From the NCBI GenBank assembly GCA_047605445.1, contig JASGFP010000010.1, positions 1 through 48,810 on the forward strand: DNA of 48,810 nucleotides, in the 5' to 3' direction. Within the stretch, counting starts at the first letter, position 1; every line of letters starts with the position of its first letter. Position numbers and translations under genes: made by a program. Positions 15,368 through 23,994 of this stretch are shown here, in pieces. The stretch is from JAJXWB01 sp047605445. GTDB lineage: Bacteria > Pseudomonadota > Alphaproteobacteria > Rhizobiales > Beijerinckiaceae. Under the pieces are notes generated by a model. That model was given only the letters and a program-made list of their open reading frames with translations. It was not told the DNA's origin and ran no database searches.

Positions 15368-16711
15368 TCAGCCGCCGAGGCGGGACACAGCCTTCAAGCG
15401 GCCGATCAGCGGCAGTAGTTTCGCCATTTCGGGGCCCGTTTCGCGCCCGGTGAGCGCCAGGCGCAGGGGATGAAACAGTTCCCTGCCCTTGCGGCCCGTC
15501 GCGGCCTTCACCGCCGACGTCCACCCGCTCCACGTCTTTTCGTCCCAAGGCTCAGGCGGCAGCAGCGCGAGCGCGGCCTTGCAGAATTCCGCATCCTCGA
15601 TCACCGGCTCGATCTCGCCATCGACAACGCGCCACCAGTCGCAGACGTCGAGAAATTTATCGAGATTGCCGCGCACGGCGAGCCAGAACGCCTCGGCATG
15701 GGCGCCGACGATGTCGTGGGCCGCCAGCCTGTCGCGCACGCTTTCAAAATCGAGCTTGAGCAACGTGCGCTGCGTCAGCGCGCGCAGGTCGGCCGGATCG
15801 AATTTCGCAGCGTTGCGGGAGACATGTGCGAGATCGAACATTTGCGCGAGTTCGATCAGCGAGGAAACGGCATGCACCTCGTCGGACGAGCCGGTGAGAA
15901 CCGCGATGGCGGCGACGGCGAGCGCCTCGACGCCGCTGTCGCGCAGCGAAGCGATCGAGAGCGCGCCTGTGCGTTTGGACAGGCCGGCGCCGGAGGCGTC
16001 GATCAGCAGATTGTGATGCGCGAAGCGGGGCGCGGCGCCCGCGCCGGCAAGCGCCTCGGCGATCTGGATCTGCACGGCCGTGTTGGTGACATGGTCCTCG
16101 CCGCGAATGACGTCGGTGACGCCGAGTTCGATATCGTCGACGACCGAGGGCAGCGTGTAGAGGAATGAACCGTCTTCGCGCACGAGCACGGGATCGGAGA
16201 GCGAAGCGCAATCGATGTGGCTCGCGCCGCGCACGCCGTCCTGCCATTCGATAACGCGATGGTCGAGCTTGAAGCGCCAGTGCGGCCTGCGGCCTTCGGC
16301 TTCGAGTTTGGCGCGATCGGCGTCGGTCAGCGCCAGAGCGGCGCGATCGTAGATCGGCGGAAGTCCCCTCGCCTGTTTCAGCTTGCGGCGTCGGTCGAGT
16401 TCGGCCTGCGTTTCGTAGGCGGGATAGAGCAGGCCCTGCGACTTCAGCCGTTCGGCGGCGGCCTCATACAGAGCTACGCGATCGGACTGGCGCACGGTCA
16501 GATGCGGCGCAACGCCGAGCCAGGCGAGATCGACTTCGATTCCCCGCGCGAATTCCGCGGTCGAGCGTTCGAGGTCGGTGTCGTCGAAGCGCAGGATGAA
16601 GCGCCCGCCCGCACGCGCGGCGACGAGATAATTGAACAGCGCCGTGCGCGCATTGCCGATGTGGATGCGCCCCGTGGGCGATGGCGCAAAACGGACGACC
16701 GGACCAGACAT
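15368..16711 (-). CDS. gltX: Glutamate--tRNA ligase, short alphaproteobacterial type
   Basis: A class I synthetase of 447 residues. HIGN lies at 17-20 in FAPSPTGRIHIGNART. The second signature is LSKRTG (244-249) in place of the commoner LSKRHG. RFDDTDLERS and GEDHVTNT are also present. This short, LSKRTGALSI form occurs in alphaproteobacteria, which often carry two GltX proteins. If a second copy exists, one of the two may have a specialised or non-discriminating role with tRNA-Gln. The start at 16711 gives the standard N-terminus; the frame is open 41 codons upstream. Confidence 0.92.
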   Translation of the reverse strand: MSGPVVRFAPSPTGRIHIGNARTALFNYLVAARAGGRFILRFDDTDLERSTAEFARGIEVDLAWLGVAPHLTVRQSDRVALYEAAAERLKSQGLLYPAYETQAELDRRRKLKQARGLPPIYDRAALALTDADRAKLEAEGRRPHWRFKLDHRVIEWQDGVRGASHIDCASLSDPVLVREDGSFLYTLPSVVDDIELGVTDVIRGEDHVTNTAVQIQIAEALAGAGAAPRFAHHNLLIDASGAGLSKRTGALSIASLRDSGVEALAVAAIAVLTGSSDEVHAVSSLIELAQMFDLAHVSRNAAKFDPADLRALTQRTLLKLDFESVRDRLAAHDIVGAHAEAFWLAVRGNLDKFLDVCDWWRVVDGEIEPVIEDAEFCKAALALLPPEPWDEKTWSGWTSAVKAATGRKGRELFHPLRLALTGRETGPEMAKLLPLIGRLKAVSRLGG

Positions 16712-16930
16712 AACGCTCACGATTGCGGGCCGCGCAGAGTCGCGCGGGCTGCGGTTTTCGCAGAATGCAACGCACTTGTTAAGCGCCGCCGGGCGATGGC
16801 GTTCTTGCGGCTTCCTTTCGCGCCATGGACGCAATTGAGGTCATTTGGCGGCGTCTGGAACGCGCACCGCCAAAGCTCGTTGGATAGGCACGACGTTTGG
16901 GAACGACGTCGCAATCAACGGGAGTTCAAC

Positions 16931-17161
16931 ATGAAATCGCTCATTCTCGCGGCGGCCATCGCCGCGGCGTCGACGGCCGCCTACGCCCAGGCGACGCAAT
17001 ATTACATCGTGCACGATGCAACCGCGAAGAAATGCATGGTCGTAACCACAAAGCCGGCGCCGGGCGGCTCGACGACCGTTGTCGCCGAAGGCAAGACCTA
17101 CATTTCCGAAGCCGACGCCAACAATGCGATGAAGACCGTTACGGTCTGCCAGAGCATGTAG
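16931..17161 (+). CDS. Small exported protein, 76 residues
   Basis: A signal peptide (MKSLILAAAIAAASTAAYAQ) is followed by a 56-residue mature peptide, ATQYYIVHDATAKKCMVV..., with two cysteines. GGGAG lies 7 bases before the ATG. It resembles short conserved periplasmic peptides of Hyphomicrobiales, with YYIVHD...KKCMVV near the front and an EGKTYISEADANNAM tail. It ends 19 bases before a strong hairpin. No function is known to me. Confidence 0.72.
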   Translation: MKSLILAAAIAAASTAAYAQATQYYIVHDATAKKCMVVTTKPAPGGSTTVVAEGKTYISEADANNAMKTVTVCQSM

Positions 17162-17179
17162 CCGTGCTCCGGGGCAGCA

Positions 17180-17207
17180 GCGCGGACTGTCGCAGGACAG
17201 TCCGCGC
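17180..17207 (+). terminator. Strong hairpin after the 76-residue gene
   Basis: A perfect 12-bp stem, GCGCGGACTGTC with GACAGTCCGCGC, closes a 4-base loop and is followed by the AT-rich ATATT. It is a probable terminator separating this gene from the tetR promoter. Confidence 0.7.
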
Positions 17208-17217
17208 ATATTCCGGA

Positions 17218-17246
17218 TTGATTACATACCGACTGGTTGGTATGTT
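17218..17246 (+). promoter_or_regulatory. Promoter covered by a TetR-type operator
   Basis: TTGATT (17218-17223) and TATGTT (17241-17246) form a -35/-10 pair with an exact 17-base spacer. The spacer and the -10 are occupied by an inverted repeat at 17224-17245: ACATACC and GGTATGT half-sites, extendable to 10-base arms with one mismatch. This is the TACCGAC-type operator typical of TetR/AcrR regulators. A start 7 bases after the -10 falls on the ATG at 17253, predicting autorepression and a leaderless message. Confidence 0.72.
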
Positions 17247-17252
17247 GTGGAC

Positions 17253-17864
17253 ATGGAAATTGCCCGGCAGACCGCTCGTGAAAAGATTCTCGACGCCGCG
17301 GTGCGCGTGATCCGCACGCAGGGCTTTGCTGGCGCGAGCGTCGACGAGCTTTGCGCGGCGGCGGGCGTCACCAAGGGCGCCTTCTTCCACCATTTCAAGT
17401 CGAAGGAGGCGGCGGCCGTCGCTGCCGCGCAACGTTTCTCGGATATGGCGGATAGCGCTTTTGCCGTTGCTCCCTATCGCGCCCTGCCCGATCCCGTTGC
17501 GCGCGTGCTCGGATATGTCGCCTTCCGGAAGACGCTGATGAAGGGCGAACTGCCCGCTTTCACCTGCCTCGTCGGCACGATGGCGCAGGAAGCCTATGTG
17601 ACGCATCCGCCCGTTCGTGAAGCCTGCGCGCGCTCGATCGACGGACATGTCGAAATCCTGGAAAGCGATCTGGCGCTCGCGATGCGCGCGCGAGGCGTCC
17701 AGGCGCCGGGCGGCGCGCGCGGGCTCGCGCTCTACATGCAGGCGGTCATCCAAGGCGCTTTCGTGCTGGCCAAAGCGCATGACGATGCAGCGGTTGCAGC
17801 CGCCTGCCTGGATCATCTGCACGACCATCTCAAGAGATTGTTCAAAGAGGGAGACAAGAAATGA
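17253..17864 (+). CDS. TetR/AcrR-family transcriptional regulator
   Basis: A 203-residue repressor-type regulator. The HTH lies in ILDAAVRVIRTQGFAGASVDELCAAAGVTKGAFFHHFKSKEAA (about residues 13-55). The C-terminal domain would bind an unidentified small ligand. The in-frame GTG at 17247 is possible, but ATG at 17253 is preferred: it coincides with the predicted transcription start and no ribosome site is present upstream. The predicted operator directly upstream implies autoregulation. The stop overlaps the next ATG by four bases (ATGA), so the AHSA1 gene is under the same control. Confidence 0.9.
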   Translation: MEIARQTAREKILDAAVRVIRTQGFAGASVDELCAAAGVTKGAFFHHFKSKEAAAVAAAQRFSDMADSAFAVAPYRALPDPVARVLGYVAFRKTLMKGELPAFTCLVGTMAQEAYVTHPPVREACARSIDGHVEILESDLALAMRARGVQAPGGARGLALYMQAVIQGAFVLAKAHDDAAVAAACLDHLHDHLKRLFKEGDKK

Positions 17865-18328
17865 GCGAGACAGCCAACGACCGTGAGCTCGTTCTGACGC
17901 GCCTGATCGATGCGCCGCGCGACAAGCTGTTTCGGTGCTGGACCGATCCGAAGCTGATGGAAAAATGGTTCTGCCCGAAGCCGTGGTTCGTGTCCGATGT
18001 CGTGACCGATGTCAGGCCGGGCGGCGCATCGTCGATGTTCATCAACGGGCCGAATGGCGAGCGTTTTCCCAATCGCGGCGTCTATCTCGACGTCATTCCC
18101 AACGCGCGCATCGTCTTCACCGACGCCTACATCGACGCATGGACGCCATCGGAAAAGCCGTTCTTCACCGCCATCGTCACGTTCGAGGACGAAGCTGGCC
18201 AGACGCGGTACACGGCGCGCGCGCTGCACTGGAGCGCGGCGGATCGCGAAGCGCACGAAAAGATGGGATTTCACGATGGCTGGGGCAAAGCGGCCGACCA
18301 GCTCGCCGAGCTTGCGCGAACGATCTGA
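17861..18328 (+). CDS. SRPBCC/AHSA1-family protein
   Basis: A 155-residue START-like (AHSA1/CalC) single domain. The family opening is RELVLTRLIDAPRDKLFRCWTDPKLMEKWFCPKPW, followed by DVRPGGASSMFI and the terminal helix MGFHDGWGKAADQLAELA. These proteins form a hydrophobic cavity for small organic ligands; enzymatic or binding roles vary. GAGGGAG lies inside the tetR 3' end, and the ATG overlaps the tetR stop, so the two are translated together. Pairing with a TetR regulator suggests response to an organic compound, which is inference. Confidence 0.88.
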   Translation: MSETANDRELVLTRLIDAPRDKLFRCWTDPKLMEKWFCPKPWFVSDVVTDVRPGGASSMFINGPNGERFPNRGVYLDVIPNARIVFTDAYIDAWTPSEKPFFTAIVTFEDEAGQTRYTARALHWSAADREAHEKMGFHDGWGKAADQLAELARTI

Positions 18329-18355
18329 GGCTCGCATGCGGCCCCGGCGCTCGCC

Positions 18356-18910
18356 TCAGGGCGCGGCGGATCGCTCCGGGATCATGCGAGAAAGAACCTC
18401 GTCGCGCCTGATCCAGCGGTGCCAGACGACAGCGGCGAGATGCAGACCGATCGCCAGCGCCGCCGCCCAGGCAAGCCAGTAGTGCGCGGCGTCGCCGGCC
18501 TTCGAGATCGATTTTTCGACGGGGATGACCAGCGGCCATTGGAACAGCCCGAAGAATGGCAAGTCGTGGCCGCCGGCGCCTGACGCCACATAGCCGGCGA
18601 TCGGCAACGCCGCCATCAGCGCGTAAAGCGCGGCATGCGCAAGATGAGATGCAATGCGCACATGCGGCGCGAGCGGCCTGCGCCACGCGGGCTCCCCGTT
18701 CACGAGCCGCCAGATCGCGCGCAAAGGCACGAGCGCCAGCACGCCCATGCCAAGCGACTTGTGGATGAAGAGCAATTGCACGCGCAGCGGCGCGCCCGGC
18801 GCCATCGTGTGAGCCCAGACGCCGAGACCGAGCGCGACGAAAATGGCCGCCGCCATCAGCCAGTGGAAGGCGCGCTGGCCGGGATCGTAGACATATTGGG
18901 CCGCGGGCAT
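18356..18910 (-). CDS. Cytochrome b561-type membrane protein
   Basis: A 184-residue four-helix membrane protein of the bacterial cytochrome b561 (YodB/CybB) family. Helices run at about 13-33, 45-65, 85-107 and 140-163. Candidate haem ligands are H16 (QRAFHWLMAA) and the histidines in IHKSLGMG, ASHLAHAALY and LHLAAVVWH. Such proteins move electrons between quinol and acceptors such as superoxide. The start at 18910 is set by GGAG 8 bases upstream and by the usual YDPGQRAFHW N-terminus. It is convergent with the AHSA1 gene. Confidence 0.88.
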   Translation of the reverse strand: MPAAQYVYDPGQRAFHWLMAAAIFVALGLGVWAHTMAPGAPLRVQLLFIHKSLGMGVLALVPLRAIWRLVNGEPAWRRPLAPHVRIASHLAHAALYALMAALPIAGYVASGAGGHDLPFFGLFQWPLVIPVEKSISKAGDAAHYWLAWAAALAIGLHLAAVVWHRWIRRDEVLSRMIPERSAAP

Positions 18911-19061
18911 CGGCAAGGCTCCATAGAGGCGAGAGATTCTCACGCGTCGGCTGAAACAAGATCGTTTGTCACGCGCCGCCGGCCGGCCCAGATTCCAAAG
19001 GAAGACGGGCAGACCGGCTTGAAGGCGAGCCGCAACTGTCGCCGACCAATGGAGCGATCTC

Positions 19062-19655
19062 ATGGCGCCGTCATTCCCCCTCCCCATCAGGACCGTGCAT
19101 GCGCAGGACGATCTGGACGCCGGCTTTGTTCTTCGCTCGATCCGTCCCGACGATGGCGAGGCGCTCCAGAATTATGTACGGCGCATGTCGCTCCAGTCGC
19201 GCACCAACCGCTTCTTCGGGCCGTTGCGCGAACTGCCGCCGGGCGAACTTGCCCGCGCGCTCGCCGCCAACGAGCGCGACCGGCTCACGCTGCTGCTCGT
19301 CGCGCACTCGACCGCCGGAGAAATCATCGCGGGCGAGGCGCGCGTGGCGCTCTCCTGCGCCGAGCGCGAAGGCGAGTTCGGCATGTCGCTGGCCGACGAT
19401 TTTCGTGGACGCGGGCTCGGCTCGATCCTGCTGGGTCTGATCGAGGAGCGCGCCGCCGCCGACGGCATCGAAACGCTGGTTGGAGAAACCCTGCGCAGCA
19501 ACGATTCCATGATCGGGCTCGCGCGCGCCCGCGGCTACCGGCTGTCGGCCGGGCTCGAGGCCCGGACGCTGCGGATGCGCAAGACCCTCGACCACATCGC
19601 GCCCGACCTGCCCTGCCGCAAATGGAACGCGGCAGGCCTGTCGCTGGTCAGGTGA
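19062..19655 (+). CDS. GNAT-family N-acetyltransferase
   Basis: A 197-residue GNAT protein. FVLRSIRPDDGEALQNYVRRMSLQSRTNRFFGPLRELP is the N-terminal pattern seen in the GNAT module of Pat/acetate-CoA-ligase-type protein acetyltransferases. The acetyl-CoA loop is FGMSLADDFRGRGLGSILL (about residues 106-124). GGAG precedes the ATG. It may therefore acylate proteins rather than a small molecule, but there is no ligase or cyclic-nucleotide domain here. It overlaps the 3' end of the facing dioxygenase gene by 8 bp. Confidence 0.85.
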   Translation: MAPSFPLPIRTVHAQDDLDAGFVLRSIRPDDGEALQNYVRRMSLQSRTNRFFGPLRELPPGELARALAANERDRLTLLLVAHSTAGEIIAGEARVALSCAEREGEFGMSLADDFRGRGLGSILLGLIEERAAADGIETLVGETLRSNDSMIGLARARGYRLSAGLEARTLRMRKTLDHIAPDLPCRKWNAAGLSLVR

Positions 19656-20436
19656 AGCGATAGGCGTCCAGCATGAGCACGCCGCGTTGGACGGAGGCGT
19701 GGATGCGCTCGCCCTTGGCGCCCTCGCCCGCCGCGCCCATCGCGAACGGCATTGGCAGGAAGTGCTCCGGGCTCGGATGGTTTTCACGTGCGAAGGGCGC
19801 CGACGTCTCATAGTCGCCAAGCGCATCGAGATCGCCGCCCTCGGCCTTGTCGCGTACCCATTCGTCGAAATCGGCGACCCATGCGGGCGCGGGGTCTTCA
19901 TCCGTATAGCCGCCGGTATAGAGCGCGCGCAGATTATGCGTCGCGCCGCCGGAGCCGATGATGAGGACGCCTTTGTCCCTGAGCGGCGCGAGCGCGCGGC
20001 CGACCGCCGCGTGATGCGCGCCGCCGCGATGCGGCTGGACGGAAATCTGCGCGACGGGAATGTCGGCGTCCGGGTAGATCAGCTTCAATGGGACCCATGT
20101 GCCGTGGTCGTAGCCGCGACCCGTCGCCGCGACCGCATCCAGCCCGGCGTTCTTCGCCAGTTGCGCCGCCTCGACGGCAAGGCCGAGCGCGCCGGGCGCG
20201 GGATATTGCTGCGTGTACATTTCCGGCTCGAAGCCGCCGAAATCGTAAATCATCTTCGGCTGCTCGTCAGCGCAGACGATCGGCGTGTCCGTCTCGAAAT
20301 GCGCGGACATGATCAGAATGGCTTCGGGCCGCGGGATCGTCCGGCCGAGGCCGGAGAGAAAGTCGCGGGCGGGGCTCTCGTGCAGGATCATGTTGGGCGA
20401 TCCGTGCGAGATGAAGAAGGTCGGGAAGGTCGTCAT
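19648..20436 (-). CDS. DODA-type extradiol dioxygenase (LigB superfamily, YgiD-like)
   Basis: A 262-residue enzyme of the class III extradiol dioxygenase/DOPA-dioxygenase family, which opens catechol-type rings using a non-haem metal. Metal ligands are expected at H11 (FISHGSPN), H46 (MSAHFETD) and the histidine in ENHPSPEHFLPM; GYDHGTWVPL carries the conserved acid-base His. Length and motif order match the YgiD/DODA subgroup. The physiological substrate is unknown. The ribosome site is weak. Confidence 0.9.
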   Translation of the reverse strand: MTTFPTFFISHGSPNMILHESPARDFLSGLGRTIPRPEAILIMSAHFETDTPIVCADEQPKMIYDFGGFEPEMYTQQYPAPGALGLAVEAAQLAKNAGLDAVAATGRGYDHGTWVPLKLIYPDADIPVAQISVQPHRGGAHHAAVGRALAPLRDKGVLIIGSGGATHNLRALYTGGYTDEDPAPAWVADFDEWVRDKAEGGDLDALGDYETSAPFARENHPSPEHFLPMPFAMGAAGEGAKGERIHASVQRGVLMLDAYRFT

Positions 20437-20513
20437 GGAGCGGATATAGGCCCGCTGGCCCGGTTGCGCGAGCGCAATGGGACAAGAGGCGTTTTGCGCC
20501 GCAACAAGACTCG

Positions 20514-20531
20514 GGCGGCGCTTGCGCCGCC
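20514..20531 (-). terminator. Probable terminator of the DAHP synthase gene
   Basis: GGCGGCGC and GCGCCGCC pair around two bases, five bases past the stop codon of the leftward DAHP synthase gene. Only a weak U-rich tail (TCTTGTTG) follows on the minus strand. Confidence 0.5.
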
Positions 20532-20536
20532 TCTGA

Positions 20537-21922
20537 TCATTCCGCCGCGTCGACCTGCGGCAGGCCGCGCGCCTGGCGCTCGTCCTTCAGCAACTCCGCC
20601 ACCAGGAACGCCACCTCGATCGACTGTTCCGCGTTGAGGCGCGGGTCGCAGGAGGTGTCGTACATTTCCGACAGGTTGGTCTCGGTGATGGCGCGGGCGC
20701 CGCCCATGCATTCCGTGACGTTCTTGCCGGTCATTTCCAGATGCACGCCGCCCGCGAACGTGCCTTCCGCGCGATGGATCGCGAAGAAGGTGCGGATTTC
20801 GCTCATGATGCGGTCGAACGGCCGGGTCTTGTAGCCCGCCGCCGTGATCGTGTTGCCGTGCATCGGATCGCTCGACCACACGACCTTGCGGCCCTCGCGC
20901 TCGACCGCGCGGATCAGGCCCGGCAGATGCTCGGCGATCTTGTCCGAGCCGAAGCGGCAGATCAGCGTCAGGCGACCTGCTTCGTTGGCCGGGTTCAACA
21001 TGTCGATCAACCGGATCAGCTCGTCGCCCTTCAGCGAGGGGCCGCACTTCAGGCCGATCGGGTTTTTCACGCCGCGACAGAATTCGACGTGGGCGTGATC
21101 GGGCTGGCGGGTGCGGTCGCCGATCCAGATCATGTGGCCGGACGTGTCGTAATGATCGCCTGTCGTCGAATCGACGCGCGTCAGCGCCTGCTCGTAACCG
21201 AGCAGCAGCGCCTCGTGCGAGGTGTAGATGTCGGTCTGGCGCAGCTCGGGATGGCTCTCGGGATCGAGGCCGATGGCGCGCATGAAGCCGAGCGTCTCGG
21301 TGATGCGGTCAGCCAGCTCCTGATAACGGCCGGACTGCGGGCTGTCCTTCACGAACCCGAGCATCCAGCGGTGCGCATTCTCGAGATTGGCGTAGCCGCC
21401 GGTCGCAAACGCGCGCAGCAGGTTCAGCGTCGCCGCCGACTGGCGATAGGCTTCGAGCTGGCGGCGCGGATCCGGAATGCGGGCTTCGGCCGTGAAATCC
21501 ATGCCGTTGACGATGTCGCCGCGATAGCTCGGCAGTTCCACGTCGCCCTTCTTCTCGGTCGGCGCCGAGCGGGGTTTTGCGAACTGGCCCGCGATGCGGC
21601 CGACCTTCACCACCGGCGAAGAGCCGGCGAAGGTCATGACGACCGCCATCTGCAGGAAGACGCGGAAGAAGTCGCGGATATTGTCGGCGGAATGCTCGCT
21701 GAAGCTCTCGGCGCAATCGCCGCCCTGCAGCAGGAAAGCCTCGCCGGCCGCAACCTTGGCCAGCGCCTTCTTCAGCTTGCGCGCCTCGCCTGCAAAAACC
21801 AGCGGCGGAAAGCCTGATATCTGCCGCTCGACGTCGCCCAGCGCCTGCGCATCCGGATAGTCCGGAACCTGCGCGACGGGACGGCTTCTCCAGCTCTCGG
21901 GCGACCAGCGCTCGGCGGACAT
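20537..21922 (-). CDS. aroG: 3-deoxy-7-phosphoheptulonate synthase, class II
   Basis: First step of the shikimate pathway: phosphoenolpyruvate plus erythrose 4-phosphate gives DAHP. The 461-residue size and WSPESWRSRPVAQVPDYPD opening identify the plant-like class II form. The metal-binding Cys is C70 in LLQGGDCAESF; GRIAGQFAKPRS, MHGNTITA and TSCDPRLNAEQS are further family motifs. GGAG sits 8 bases before the ATG. No other aro genes are nearby. Confidence 0.95.
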   Translation of the reverse strand: MSAERWSPESWRSRPVAQVPDYPDAQALGDVERQISGFPPLVFAGEARKLKKALAKVAAGEAFLLQGGDCAESFSEHSADNIRDFFRVFLQMAVVMTFAGSSPVVKVGRIAGQFAKPRSAPTEKKGDVELPSYRGDIVNGMDFTAEARIPDPRRQLEAYRQSAATLNLLRAFATGGYANLENAHRWMLGFVKDSPQSGRYQELADRITETLGFMRAIGLDPESHPELRQTDIYTSHEALLLGYEQALTRVDSTTGDHYDTSGHMIWIGDRTRQPDHAHVEFCRGVKNPIGLKCGPSLKGDELIRLIDMLNPANEAGRLTLICRFGSDKIAEHLPGLIRAVEREGRKVVWSSDPMHGNTITAAGYKTRPFDRIMSEIRTFFAIHRAEGTFAGGVHLEMTGKNVTECMGGARAITETNLSEMYDTSCDPRLNAEQSIEVAFLVAELLKDERQARGLPQVDAAE

Positions 21923-22117
21923 GACGCATACTCCAGAAAGGGCCGCAAACCGGCCGCAGCAATCGGAAAGCGCGGCTTATACACGAGGGCTTGGCGGAAT
22001 GCGACCCTCGGGCATAGCTCCATCAAGTCCGCCACCGGCGTCGGTCCCCGCCGGCGCGGAGGGAACCAAGCGAGACCGTGACGGTTGTTCGCGCGCTGGA
22101 AACAAAGGCGGATCTTC

Positions 22118-22597
22118 GTGACGCGACGTCATCCAATTTTCGCTGCGCTCGCCGCGATCGTTCCCGTCGTCCTGGCCGGCGTCGCGGGCTCGCACGCGAC
22201 CCTGCCGGCCATCCCGACCTGGTATGCGACACTCGAAAAGCCGTGGTTCACGCCGCCAAACTGGGTTTTCGGCCCTGCCTGGACCGTTTTCTACATTGCA
22301 ATCGCCTACGCCTTCTGGCGGATTCTGACGCTCGACCGTCCGCTCGCCGACAAGCGCGCGGCGATCCTCGTCTTCCTCGTGCAGATATTCTTGAACGGCC
22401 TGTGGTCGGTCGTCTTCTTCGGGATACGTTCGCCGGGCGGCGGATTGATCGTGATCGCGGCGCTGTGGATCGCCATAGCCGCGAACATTTTCGCATTCGG
22501 CAAGCTCGACAGGCTCGCGGCGTGGCTGCTCGTTCCCTATCTCGCGTGGGTCAGCTTCGCCGCCGCCCTGAACACGGGCGTCTACCTGCTGAATTGA
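22118..22597 (+). CDS. tspO: TspO/MBR family membrane protein
   Basis: A five-helix membrane protein of 159 residues that binds porphyrins and related ligands. In alphaproteobacteria it is linked to tetrapyrrole and oxygen-dependent regulation. The conserved block WYATLEKPWFTPPNWVFGPAWTVFY is intact, as are W-rich helices and the final YLAWVSFAAALNTGVYLLN. The start is GTG at 22118, supported by AAGGCGG 6 bases upstream and by normal family length; a TTG 11 codons upstream is less likely. Confidence 0.92.
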   Translation: MTRRHPIFAALAAIVPVVLAGVAGSHATLPAIPTWYATLEKPWFTPPNWVFGPAWTVFYIAIAYAFWRILTLDRPLADKRAAILVFLVQIFLNGLWSVVFFGIRSPGGGLIVIAALWIAIAANIFAFGKLDRLAAWLLVPYLAWVSFAAALNTGVYLLN

Positions 22598-22598
22598 C

Positions 22599-23975
22599 CT
22601 ACTTGCCGCGCTCGTAGCGCGCGGTTCGCGTGCGCATTGTGACGAGTTCTTCCGCCGCCGTGGGGTGCAGCGCCATGGTCGCGTCGAAATCGGCCTTGGT
22701 CGCGCCCATGCGGATCGGGATCGCCAGCAATTGCGCCATTTCCCCGGAGTCATGGCCGAGGATATGGACGCCCAGCACCTTGTCCGAATGGCCGCAGACG
22801 AGGATTTTCATAAGCGTCTTTTCCGTGCGGCCCGAGACCGTGGCTTTCATCGGCCGGAACGTCGCCCTGTAGACGTCGACCACCTCGTATTCCTGCCGCG
22901 CCTGCTCTTCCGTAAGGCCGACCGTGCCGATCTCCGGCGTCGTGAAGACGGCGGAGGGCACATGGCGATGGTCGACCACGACATCCTTGCCGCCGAACAC
23001 GCTATCGGCGAAGGCGTGACCCTCGCGGATCGCCACGGGCGTGAGGTTGATGCGGTCGGTGACGTCGCCCACCGCGTAGATCGAGGGCACGTTGGTGCGC
23101 GAGCGCTCGTCGACGATGACGGCGCCGTTCTGGCGCAAACCGACGCCGCAGGCCTCGAGACCGAGCCCTTTGGTGTGCGGCGCGCGCCCCGTCGCGATGA
23201 GCACCTGGTCGAAATCCGCAACCGATCCGTCGGACAAAGAAACGCGCAGGCAACCGCCCGCTTTCTCGATATGCGTCGGCAGCAGACCGTGTTTCAGCGC
23301 GACGCCAGCGTGGCTCATCGCCTCGGCCAGCATGGCTCGCAACTCCCCGTCAAAGCCGCGCAGCACGTTGTCGGCGCGGAACACCTGCGTGACCTGCGAT
23401 CCCAATCGCGCGAAAACGCTGGCGAATTCGACGGCAATGTAGCCGCCGCCGACGACGAGCAGGCGTTGCGGGAAAGTCTTCAGATCGAAGATTTCGTTCG
23501 AGGAAATCGCCAGTTCGCCGCCGGGAATGGCCGGGTGCATGGCGGGCGCGCCGCCGGTCGCGACGAGAACGATACGCGCCGTGACCATCTTGCCGGTCGA
23601 GAGCCGAACGGCGTTCGGGCCTTCGAGCGTCGCGCGCGCGGCGATCATTTCCACGCCGGCTTTTTCGAGATTGGATGCGTAGATGCCGGAGAGCCGCGTG
23701 ATCTCTTTTTCCTTCGCGGCGACCAGCGTCGGCCAGTCGAAGCGCGGCGGCGCGACAGTCCAGCCGAACCCGGCTGCGTCCTCGAAATCGTCGCGGAAAC
23801 GGCTGGCGTAGACGTAGAGCTTCTTCGGCACACAGCCGCGGATGACGCAGGTTCCGCCGATGCGGAATTCTTCGGCCACCGCGACTTTCGCGCCGTAGCC
23901 CGCCGCGATGCGCGCCGCGCGCACGCCGCCGGAGCCAGCGCCGATGACGAAGAGATCGTAGTCGAATGCAGTCAC
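22599..23975 (-). CDS. gor: Glutathione-disulfide reductase
   Basis: An FAD- and NADPH-dependent disulfide reductase that regenerates reduced glutathione in the cytoplasm. FAD motif GAGSGG follows the start, the redox pair is C43/C48 in GGTCVIRGCVPKK, NADPH is bound at VVGGGYIAVEFA, and the C-terminal HPTAAEE supplies the catalytic His and Glu. About 458 residues, as expected. The start is GTG at 23975 with AAGGA 7 bases upstream; a TTG one codon earlier is too close to it. It faces tspO with one base between the stops. The next upstream gene (DUF2059) ends 19 bp away, so both may share a transcript. Confidence 0.94.
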   Translation of the reverse strand: MTAFDYDLFVIGAGSGGVRAARIAAGYGAKVAVAEEFRIGGTCVIRGCVPKKLYVYASRFRDDFEDAAGFGWTVAPPRFDWPTLVAAKEKEITRLSGIYASNLEKAGVEMIAARATLEGPNAVRLSTGKMVTARIVLVATGGAPAMHPAIPGGELAISSNEIFDLKTFPQRLLVVGGGYIAVEFASVFARLGSQVTQVFRADNVLRGFDGELRAMLAEAMSHAGVALKHGLLPTHIEKAGGCLRVSLSDGSVADFDQVLIATGRAPHTKGLGLEACGVGLRQNGAVIVDERSRTNVPSIYAVGDVTDRINLTPVAIREGHAFADSVFGGKDVVVDHRHVPSAVFTTPEIGTVGLTEEQARQEYEVVDVYRATFRPMKATVSGRTEKTLMKILVCGHSDKVLGVHILGHDSGEMAQLLAIPIRMGATKADFDATMALHPTAAEELVTMRTRTARYERGK

Positions 23976-23994
23976 CAATCTGTCCTTCCGGACG

